From assembly GCF_032854445.1 (NCBI RefSeq), contig NC_088300.1, positions 18,767,608 to 18,831,607 of the forward strand: 64,000 nt of DNA, given 5' to 3'. The notes under the pieces were generated by a model. It was not told the origin of the DNA. It was given only the letters and a program-made list of their open reading frames with translations, and ran no database searches. Positions 27,901-39,900 of this stretch are shown here, one piece after another; the stretch's first letter is position 1, and the number at the start of each line of letters is the position of its first letter. Position numbers and translations under genes: made by a program. The stretch comes from Liolophura sinensis. Its lineage: Eukaryota; Mollusca; Polyplacophora; Chitonida; Chitonidae.

Positions 27901-30900
27901 ATGTTGGTGAGTAAATCATGCAATATAGCAAACTTGAGTTGTAAATCATGCATTGCGGCAACTTTAATGAGAAAATCAGGCATTGAGGCAACTTTTACGA
28001 GAAAATCATGCATTGAGGCAACTTTAATGAGAAAATCATGCATTGAGGCAACTTTAATGAGTAAATCATGTGTTTTGGCACATTTGATGAGTAAATCAAG
28101 CATTGTGACAATTAATTTTAGTGAGTAATTTGTGAATTGTGACAAGTTTGATGAGTAAATCAGGCATTGTGGCAAATTTGACGAGTAAATCAGGCAATGT
28201 GGCAACTTTGATGAGTAAATCACACATTTTGGCAAATTGTGACAAAGATCATGAGTCAGTCATACTAAAATCATATTAAAATGCCAAGCTTATCATGCTA
28301 GTCCTAATCAGTGACAGTTTCAGCACTAACATAACTCTGCTTAAGTATATAATCATTTTAAACATGGCCAACTTTTTAAGGAAATTTGTTAGTTGTGTCT
28401 CTGTGGTGTTGGCAGATCAATCCAAGGTTTGTTTTGCATGACATAGTTTTGCATCAGGATACATATTCAACCTTAAGATAGTTAATCTTAAAAATGGGTG
28501 TTTATGTTTGTTTGTAGTTAGAAAATGGAGCTGATGTCAACATGGGAGAAACAGACGAGGAGGGGAACGTCATCAGAACACCGTTCATTGAGGCCATCTC
28601 TTCTGTGATTGAGTAAGTACAAAGCTGTCATAGTTAAGCACATAGTAATTACTATATCTGTGATGTTTTTTTTCTCAAGGATTTCATCCATCATTAGAAA
28701 AATTCCCTGGTCGGCATAACCCGATCCTGTAAAAAAAAAAAAGAAAAAATGGGATACGTCTGTATTTTTTTTCTTTTATTTTTTTGCTGTTGAAACTGAC
28801 ATGAATTTTAATAAAATTTGAAGGACAAAGTTCTGTCAAGATCTGTCATACGTATTAGGAGTCGCTGCTACTGCTACTGCCAGTGATATGGCAAGCTGTT
28901 AGTGTCAAATGTGTACTCAAGCACTTCAAAAGCACACAACTTACTAAAAACCATGAGAACTAAAAAGTGTTTACTACTTATAAGGAAAACAGGTTTAACA
29001 TTGGACAAACCACCGAGAATGTTGTCCTGACCAGAATATGTCTTTACCATTTGCCTGAATTAAAATTTCACCATCTCTCATGTTAACTCCCATGTTCAAG
29101 GCGTGTTGTATACACATAGTACAATAGTATATGTATGACAAAAACTATTTTCTTGGTCTAATGAAGTGTACAAAGTGGTGAATATTATGATAGTCGATGC
29201 TGTTAGATCTAAATCATGTGACTTCAGTTAGCACTCTTTTTGCTTTCTCTTCAGAGAAGGGGTAGTGAAAATTCTGAAAATGATGCTGAAAAAAGGAGCC
29301 AGGATAAATGAGAAGGTGCCCAAAACAGGAGGGACAGCTCTTCATAAAATAGTGACTTTGTCAGATGATGGTGAGTCACAACAGTTTGAATGTGATTCTA
29401 GTGAAATGGAAACAGGGTGAACTTTGTTTGAAACAGTTTGGAAAATTCCACTAATTCCCAAAACCGTTAATCACACTTTTTGATGTTGTTCATGCAGTTC
29501 TGTGTGACAAATTGCATTGTTGCAAATTACTGTCAAAGCTTTCAGATCGTTTCGATTTCATGTAAATGTAGCTAGAATGATCAGTATTGCATAGTGTAAA
29601 ATTAAAGCCGTAATTTGTATGAATGCTTTCTTTTGGTGTCTGATGAGGAGTTTCAAGTCTTGACAGTATAAATCTTGTAGTAGCATATTCTTACAATGAG
29701 TGAGTGCAAACTGATTGAAAAGTAGAACATATGATCAAAGCTGTGGCACGTATGCTATATTATTATCGCACAGTCCATGGGGGATAAAATACATGCACAG
29801 CTAAAGTTCCACATTTTGCAAGTAAAATTTGATACTTATGATAGACTAATGTCGTTTACACATCCAAACAGATGAAATTGTATTATGAGTAAGTATCATT
29901 CTGCTCATAAAAAAGATCAGATTGTGCGACCTAGATTGCCAAGCCGGACTTCAGACTTATACAACAAGGACATTACCCGTTCATAAGTTCATAAATAAAT
30001 AAAAAATTCACGGTTTGAATTTGGACAATCTTTTGTATTTTGATGGTACTCGATGACATTGTCTGTTCAGAGTCACTCATTGCCAGCCACTCTGCCATGA
30101 CAACCCTATCTTGAAGATCTGAAATTCTTGTAATGCTGAATTTAGAGTTTAATGATAATCTTATGCGATGTTGATGTTATTTCCAGCGAGACAGGTGAAG
30201 GTAATGAAACCATTTATGACCTTTGGACCTGACCTTGATGTGCGTGACGGCAATGGCAGAACCCCACTTCACTTGGCCGTCAACAACAACAGGGGCTCGA
30301 TCAACTCGTCCAACTTGGTGGAGGAGATGCTCATAGACAATGGTGCAGACGTGTTCGCAAAAGACAACCAGTCTCGCATGCCAATTTCTTATGTCTTCTC
30401 TCATGTAGGCAGGTAAGATCATGTAGAACATGTAGTCTAAGCTGGTGTCAGTTTAACTCCATTTGTTTTCCTTGTCCTTATTTTTATGTCTATGGCAGTA
30501 CAACAATCTAAACACCTTATTACTCCATTACTAACTCATTTACATGGAAGTGGATAGAATCTGCTCTTTGTGAGGGCATATAACTTTGTTGTGGTGTATA
30601 CGTAATCTGTACATCTCCCAGTTTAGTCTTGTATACCTATCATGGGAGTGTGAAGTTGTATCAGATTCCTCATGTAATTTATGTCCTTTTTGTACATCCT
30701 AGGTAATCTTTACCTAATTATGATCCTTCAATCTTTGTTGCAAACTTTATCATTCTTCTGTCTTTGTTGATAGGGAAAGTGACAGCAGTCAGATAGATCC
30801 CACAGAACTGTGCCGCCTTCTAGCCACAGCCATGAACTTCAAGCAGCTAGACCACCAGGACTGTAATGGTCAGACTGTATTACACCTGGCTGCATTCCGA

Positions 30901-33900
30901 GGAGCGTACCTGTCCTGTGTCTACCTGCTACAGGTGAGGCTTCAGTATACTTAAGCCTGTGACTGCAGACTTCTGATTACCCTATTTCTTCTCATTTTTG
31001 GGACACCTGGTCTGCCCTTTTTAACCAGTACACATGTAATTGTAACAGGAGTATTTAGTTTCTTGTTTCTCACATGGTTAGACCACGTAATGAACAACCT
31101 GTTTATATCTTTACTTTTCCAAAAAGCAGAGAAATAGATGTTTTGGCACTACTAATATCTGTCCCCAAAATTAGAAGAATTGGGGTACCTTGCAAGGTCA
31201 CACATAGGCAATTCTTACCCATATGGCCTGGATCTTATCAAGGTCACATTGCATGTCCCATCATACAGTCAACTGATGACATGATTTTCACAGAGTCTAT
31301 TATTAGGCCCTGTATAAGGCCCAGACCACCTCTGCCCAGTGTTTTCTTCCATCACGCATCAGCATTGAGAGAGGTTTAGTTGAAGTATCGCTAGGCCTAG
31401 ATGCCAAGCACATGGACTGAAGGAGCCGTTCTCCTGTCAATGTACCCCTCAGGTAGACATTATGGAGGTAGACACAACAAGCTGTTCAATGCAGACAATT
31501 TGTCTGGTTCTGAGGATTCGTATCCTCAGTTTGAAGGGTTTGACCACGATGGGGTTTGTATCATGTGTATGCCAGAAAACAAAAATAGAGCTGAAACTAA
31601 ATGCAGTATTGAAGAAAGCACATTAGATGCCACAGGCAAGACAGTTACTGATATTAAAAGTCATACGAAGGTCACTGAAGTGGCTGGGGATAGACAGTTT
31701 ATATGAAAAGTTAGACATGCTTATTCAGTCCCAAAGTGAATGGTTTGAAGCTCCCACGCAAGGCCTGGAGTTACGCAAAACCTGACCAAGGGTTCCTCCA
31801 CCTTTCCCTCCATTGGGAGTACCAGCTCCTGCTCCAGAAGAACCGAACTGGGTGAATGCAGATGACGATTTCATTACCCCAGATATTTTCACCTCAAGTG
31901 AGGCTAAAGGGAAGATACTTAGCACAAAACTGGCTAATTTTGTGTGTATGGCCAGATCCAGACGTACTGAGGTCGATGACATAATCCAGTGGATTAACCA
32001 GGAAATTTGGCCATCATTAAATGCGGGTGTAAAGGCACGGGATAAGGTAAAGGAACAGAAAACTCAAAATCTGTTGGCCCATGGACTGAGAGCTGTGGTG
32101 CGTGTTGCCCAAGACCTGTGTAAACCTAAGGATGCTGATGCAGTGTCTAAGCGTGGGGCACTGATTTCTGATAGCCTGTCCCTTATGGCTAGCGTGTATT
32201 TATCGATGTGTTTGTTTAGAAGGCAGAGCCTCAAACCTTTCCTGTTCCAGAACTGCAGAGATATATCTAACATTTCCTGTTTGATATGATGATATTGGAC
32301 AAACTGATTCAGATTTTTAAGGTTTAGTATTACTCTGAATTTCCTATTTTTCTTTTGTCTCAAAAAAATTGTCGACACAAACTGCCCTGTTAATGTCTCG
32401 CACTTCTCTGTGGTCTGCTTCTCCATCAATGAAAATATTTGAAACTTTGCCAGTTCATTAAATACCAACTCTTTAGGTTCCAGTGACTGATAAGGGACAG
32501 AACAAAACTCAGTTTTGTGCCCCTTAATATTCTGTAAAATCTATTTATCACAAGTCATACCGTGCCATACATAAATTTTTGATTTTATGGCATCGGCAAT
32601 AAAATGACTGAACTTTACTTTTTGGTGAGTGGATTTGGCAACATTAAATTGTCTGGATTTTCTGGCCCTGCTGTCATACAGTCAGGACTTGTTAACCATA
32701 CCAGGCCCCGAAAAGCGTCAGACGATGGGAAAGAGACTGAGACTAGTCGCTTGTGTTGTATCTAGCAGAGGCTCAGAACATCGGGCCTTTCTCTCGAGGT
32801 TACAACATTCATGGCCGCTTCATGGAGAAAATCCACTAACTGACAATACCAGTTTGCATGGAAGTCTTTTGTGAAATATTGGACATGGCTGGAGTTGAAG
32901 GGTACTACCGTGCTCATTCTTACCGAGGGGCAGCCACTTCGGCTGCACAGGAATGTCTGTAAGAGACATTGTGAAAACAGCAGTCAGCAAGAATGTTCCA
33001 CCAGTTTTATTTTAAACCTTTAGATGATGAAAATGTATTTGCTAGAATTGTGCTGTTCTGAGGAAATTTGGTGCTTAAGGGTGGAAAGTTCCTCTGTGTT
33101 ATATGTATGGTAGTACATGTACACAGAAAATGTGTAAAGACTGTTGTCCCGAAGAAATGAACATCACAACGGCAGGATTGTGAAGAGGTCGGTTATAATG
33201 AATGAAATCTGTTGTACATTACAAAGATGTATATTGTCAGCTCTTTAAAGATGCACTGTGACCCTGATAAGGTCAAGGACATATGGAAAATAATTTTCCC
33301 TCTCATCCGATCATCCAGGAGGTGAAGGATGAGAGGAATTCTTTGAGTATGGCCAAAGGTCTTGAAGGGTCACAACCACCGTGATGTTTACTGGGGAAGC
33401 TTCTTTTCAGTTTCCTCTTGATTCTAGGCCAGTGGCCCATTTCTAGACTGCCAGCAGATTGACTTATACACTGTGATCCTTCAAGGTCTTCGGTCATACT
33501 CCAATAATGTGTTTATTTTATTTAATTAATTGATAGGTTAATGTTGAAAATGTGTGACGTAGTGCTATTTCTTATTTTATCAATATCTTTGCTATTAAGT
33601 TGCATATTTCTCCTAATATTAGATATAGTTCGACAATTTCTCAAATTTTGGCTCAAATTATTCGACTCAAAAATGGGACCTAAAATAAAAGCTGTATTTG
33701 GCTCCCTCCTGTCTTGTTGTTCAGTACCTGTAAACATTAAGTTGCTCCAGTAAATCACTATTTATGTAAGCCTTTATGACATGTCATGTTATTGATGTCT
33801 ACATTTGGCCGTCTGTCTGCCCATAAATTTTGTTGGTGTTGCTGTGAGGGTTGGGGTGAGTTTTAGTCGGCCTGGTAGTTTTGCAGCTTTGTATGTTTTC

Positions 33901-36900
33901 TGTACGTAGACTTTCTGCTTACTGTCTTTCAGAGAGCTCCCTACTTAAAGGTTTCCCAGGGCGACAACTCGGGAACATCTGCCCTTGGCTATGCTGTGAA
34001 GAATAACTATGACAAGTAAGGAAGTTTTTCGCCTATTCAACCTCTAGCCCTGCACATAGAGTGTTGTCATTTTGATTGGCTCCTAAACTGAGGATGTTGC
34101 CATCTTGATTGGATCTTAATCATAGAATGTTGCCAGCTTGATTGGATCCTAAACTGAGGATGTTGCCATCTTGATTGGATCTTAATCATAGAATGTTGCC
34201 AGCTTGATTGGATCCTAAACTGAGGATGTTACCATCTTGATTGGATTCAAAGCATAGGATGTTTATGTCTTGTTTGGAGTGAGTGAGTAAGTGTTTGGGG
34301 TACTTTCAGTCATTTTTCAGTCATATGATGATGAAGGAATTCTTAGAGTGCATGTAATGTGCCTCCTTGTTGCAAGACAAATTTCCACTGCTCTTTTATC
34401 TAGTGCTGGCTGCTACACTGAGACGCCTTCCGAAGGCAATTAAGCTGCTCCGCCTGAGCCATTACACTGATACGGGTCAGCTAGTCTCTGAACTATCCCC
34501 TTCATGCTGAACACCAAGAGTGGAAGTTACAACTTCCTCTTTTAAGATCTTAGGTGTGACTTGACCTCAGGATTGACCCTTGATCTACCGCTCCCAAAAC
34601 AGACGTCTTGATTGGATCCTAAACATGATGTTACATCTTGATTGAATTCTAAGTTTACATGTAAGATGTTGCCATCTTAGTTGGCTTATGAACATAGGAT
34701 GTTGCCATCTTGTTGGGATCCTAAGTATGCAATGTTGCCATCTTGAGTGAATCTTAAGTATGCAATGTTGCCATCTTGAGTGAATCTTAAGTATGCCATG
34801 TTGCCATGTTGAGTGAATCTTAAGTATGCCATGTTGCCATGTTGTTTGAATCCTAAGCATAGGCTCATGAACATAGGATGTTGCCATCTTAGTTGGCTCA
34901 TGAACATAGGATGTTGCCATCTTGTTGGGATCCTAAGTATGCAATGTTGCCATCTTGAGTGAATCTTAAGTATGCAATGTTGCCATCTTGAGTGAATCTT
35001 AAGTATCCCATGTTGCCATGTTGAGTGAATCTTAAGTATGCCATGTTGAGTGAATCTTAAGTATGCCATGTTGTTCGAATCCTAAGCATAGGAACTAACA
35101 GTTTTCAGGATTGTAGTGTGTATTTCTGCCACGAGGCCAAAGGGAAATTTGTATCTGCCCAGTTTCAGAGAATGCAGTTTGTAATCAACAGTAGAATTTG
35201 TCATGTGAATATCGTAAGCAGTGAAGATGGTTTTCCGTCTTTGGCTGTGTTGTATGAAATGAAGATGCACTGTTTACTTTCAGTTGTGCTTGTATGCTGA
35301 TTCAACATGAGCCAGCTGCAGTGTCTGTGCCCATAGTAACCATGCCTAAAGATCAGCCAACCAAGAAGACGTCTGAGGAGTCAGATATGTCAGATGATGA
35401 TGATGATGATGACACAAGCGATGACTATGACTCTGACTTCAGTGACTCTGACAGTGACACATACCAACGTAAAAAGGAAGCTAAAAAACAAGCGGCCATG
35501 AAAAACATAAAAGAAAGACCACCAAAGCCAATTTGGATGTGGAAACCTCTAAAGAGAGAGGAAAAAGTCAGTGACATTGTCAAGACATCAATTTTCCAGG
35601 TATGGAATTTTAGTGTTGATGTTTTAGCCACTTTAGAGATTTTTGTCTGATTTTTTTTAAAAAAATAATGTATATCGTATAGACTAAGGGAAATTTTTGA
35701 ATTTTAGTGAAATGTTGAGTTTGAATGCATGTACTAGGTGAGAGTTTTAGATTTGAGTGAAATACAATTGGCATTAAGCCATATGTAATCATCTATCCTT
35801 TAGCTTTACAATTGGCATAAAGCCATATGTAATCATCTATCCTTTAGCTTTAAAACAATACATATGATTTTATATGTTGGCTGCTATTCATTCATGCAGG
35901 AAATGTTCATAACAGGCAGTTATTAGATTTCAAGAGATTTTTGTCTGATTTTTTTTAAAAAAATAATGTATATCGTATAGACTAAGGGAAATTTTTGAAT
36001 TTTAGTGAAATGTTGAGTTTGAATGCATGTACTAGGTGAGAGTTTTAGATTTGAGTGAAATACTGAAGTTTGAATGAAAGTTAATTTGAATTTAGTGTAT
36101 ATCGTGAAAGTAATGAAAGGAAGTCAACACTGTACATTAAAAAAGCCTGTGTGTAGTCAGAACTATTTCACTATTTTCTGTTACTTTACACTGTCTGCAA
36201 AGTAGCCTGGGAATGCCAAAGGTCATATATGTTTCTCAGAAATAACATTTATGGTCTGTTACATCTACCAATGCAAAACCATGCTGTCATTAGTGAATGT
36301 GAGCAAATATTTAATTTATTAAGTTACTTAACTCTTGGATCAGATGTTGAGCATGGTGACAGTTTACATTAATTGTATTTTTATTTTTTGACTTGGATTG
36401 TTTTTGTAATATAGGCGGCCATCAGACAAGAGTTGCAAGGAACTGTCTTTATGATCCTAGAGCTGCCTCATTCGGTGTCTGACCTTACTAACTTCAAGGC
36501 CATTGAGGTAATTCATAATTGTACACTGGTTGCTTGAGGGTGTAATGTATGTTTACAAGCCAAACCTGAATGGTAATATTCTATCAGTTTCATTTGATTT
36601 ATTTATTTATTTATTTGATTGGTGTTTTACGCTGTATTCAAGAATATTTCACTTATACGACCGCGGCCAGCATCATGGTGGGCGGAAACCGGGCAGAGCC
36701 TGGGGGAAACCCACAACCTTCCGCAGGATGCTGACCGACCTTCCCACATACGGCCGGAGAGGAAGCCAGCATGAGCTGGACTTGGACTCCCAGCGACGTA
36801 TTGGTGAGAGACTTGTGGGTCATTACGCTGCACTAGCGTGCTAACCAACTAAGCCACGGAGAAATTTTTCATTCGACTAAATTGAAGACTAGTTCATAGT

Positions 36901-39900
36901 AAAAAGTTAATGTCAAATGCCCTGGCCAAATGATAATTAAATTTCCTATTGTATTAAATTCATTATTTGTTATGGAAATTAGTTCTCTAGCTTTACAGTT
37001 GGCATTAAGCTATGTGTAACCATCTGTCCTTTAGCTTTACAATTAGCATTAAGCCATATGTAATCATCTATCCTTTAGCTTTACAATTGGCATTAAGTCA
37101 CATGTAATCATCTATCCTTTAGCTTTACAATTGGCATTAAGCCAGATGTAATCATCTATCCTTTAGCTTTACAGTTGGCATTAAGCCATATGTAATCATC
37201 TATCCTTTAGCTTTACAGTTGGCATTTAGCCATATGTAATCATCAATCCTTTGGCTTTACAATTGGCATTAAGCCATATGTAATCATCTATCCTTTAGCT
37301 TTACAATTGGCATAAAGCCATATGTAATCATCTATCCTTTAGCTTTAAAACAATACATATGATTTTATATGTTGGCTGCTATTCATTCATGCAGGAAATG
37401 TTCATAACAGGCAGTTATTAGATTTCAAGAGATTTTTGTCTTGGGTGAATTTGAATAGAAACTTCATGTGATATGGGACCTCTTTGACCATGGTGGTTAG
37501 AGTGCCAGGAAGGTTTATGGACTATTGAGCCTTGGTCGTGGTGAGTTCAAGTCCAGCTCATGCTTTCCAGATGGTTGTGTGTTTCCCCCCAGGCTCTGCC
37601 TGGTTTCATCCCACCATAATGTTGGTTGTCGACGCATAAGTGAAATATTCTTAATACAGTTACAGTATTCCCAATGTTTTTGTAAAATGCCCTAACATAA
37701 ACAGTTTAAATCATGTTTCAAAATTGGTACCAGAGAATATACTTGGGTGAAGTACTGTTTTCGTTAATGCATGTATTGGACAAAAGGGGTTTTAGCAGTG
37801 TAGGGAGAGATTTTATTTGTGTGCACTGATAATTTGTGCTGTTTCATCTCAGATTGCCATCGGGGAAGGAAAGAACTGGGTGACTTTGCGGCTGATGAGT
37901 CGTATCCGAGATAAGGCGGAGTTCAGACTGACCAATGATTCGGGTCAGAACTTTTTCCACATTATGGCTCTCAAGTGGAGCAAACGCTCCTCTGAACACT
38001 GCTTCAACATGGTGAGTGATAGAGGCCTAATTTATTTTGATACATGAAATACACATCTTTCCACACCATGTTACAGAAAGAGAGTACAACACTTTGCCAG
38101 AGGGACAGTCCGCCAGTTTTAATGTGGAGTGATACATGGAATATAGGAAAACTAAGATCAGTTTAATCTTCTGAATTATTTCCATGGGTGGGTTCAGGTG
38201 TCAAATATTGCATGTGAATACCATGTTAAAAGATAAGTAATTAACCATACTATACCATAAAGCAGTGACTTCATTTTACACTAAAAATAAATGAGTGATT
38301 AACGCTAATTTTATTCTTTGATGTTAACTTGTTATGTCATATGACATAATGCAAATAGTGTGTATTGAAAGGATATGTTATGTAAGACTTTTCAAAGATT
38401 TACAGTTGAAGTACGATATAGTCATTTATTGTCATTTGATACATGAGAATATTTGTGTTTTGTGTTAAAATTAAAACTTTACCCTCTCATGCCTAGCCTG
38501 CAGCTTTAGAGATTTGTCAGTACCTGACAAACAGCTGTGCTATACTCCAAGCACTCTGGTTTGTTCCTCTCATTATTCTGACTGCTGTGATGTAAATGAA
38601 ACTCTTCAGTACAGCATTAAACAACAATCAAATAAATTAATAAATAAATCCTTAATTTAATGATATGCATTTATTGATGATAATTGATCTTGCATATTCC
38701 TTTCTCTGCCTAGGTGACTGATCTTCTGCTCGAGCATGATGTGCCTTTGGACAAGAAAGACAAATATGGCTGTACACCAATATTCTATGCTGCGTACAAT
38801 CATAACTTTGTCATGACAGAGTTCTTTCTTAGTAAGTTATGAATAGCTTGAAAGCTTGACCTTGGTAGAAATAGCTTGCAAGGTCAACAAGCACTACATT
38901 TTCTGATAGACAGAGTGGACATATATATTCAGAATGAGACTTGGTAGACATAGGGTTATTTGTTAAAGACCGTCTGTCTGAGAAATACTTGTGACACATT
39001 TTGGATTTTTATAATATTGTATAAAATCATGTCATAGGTCTTATTGAAGATAAAAACGTAAAGGTGAAAATTGCAAACATTTTGAAGACCTCAATCCATG
39101 AGAAGTTTTAAATCTTTATTATGATGCTTTCTTATCTTTTTTTTATGACTTTTTATTTTGAATAATTTACATTACTACATGGAAAGAGGAGAGAGAGAGA
39201 GGGAAGGCTGAATCAAAGTTCAGCACTTATTACCAGTTATAACATGGACATGACATCAAAATCTAACATAAGGACCTTTCTGTCATTTTAGGCAAACAGA
39301 AGAAGTTGGATGCAAGTGTCAAAGATAAATTTGGACGCACACTGGTAGCTGCCACACTGTTCAACTGGGAAGCAGCCATGAATAATGAATATGATGTTGG
39401 GTAAGAAATGTTCAGATCATACAGATAATATCTGGCAATTCAATCGGCCTCTCTGTTTGTGATCTGTGCCATCCAGTGTCGGTGATGTAGACTGTTCACT
39501 CAGCTCCAAAACTGTTTGAATGTGTATAGTAATGGGGGTGGGGGCTAAGCTTGTGCTTCTGTGCCTGCAGGTCATTCAAAGTGGACTTCCCTTTCAGAAA
39601 TTCCTGAGGACAGATAGTTATTATGCTTAAGTGAGCATTGCTACTACAAGATAGCATGTAGGTGCCATAAAAAGAAAGAAAATAACTTTGTTAAGCTTTT
39701 TTTAACTTATTTATTTCTGTATTTATTGCTATACTTCACCCGTAAAAATCACTTTCAGGAGCTAACAAAAGCCTTAAAATGATAGTTTTTATGCCAACAC
39801 TTAATATTTTCTGATTAGAAATCAATCAAACTTCACAATACAAAAACTGTTCAAGTTGCCCAGTGAGATCGCTTAGTCATTACCAGTCAGAAAAACTGAA

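Noticed and set aside
30933-33933. Protein-coding gene nested in intron 27
   Set aside because: The frames at 31401-32289 and on the minus strand are broken pieces of a DIRS-like element, without intact domains.
36530-36848. Open frames on both strands near 36.6-36.8 kb
   Set aside because: Both lie over the full-length family 1 SINE.
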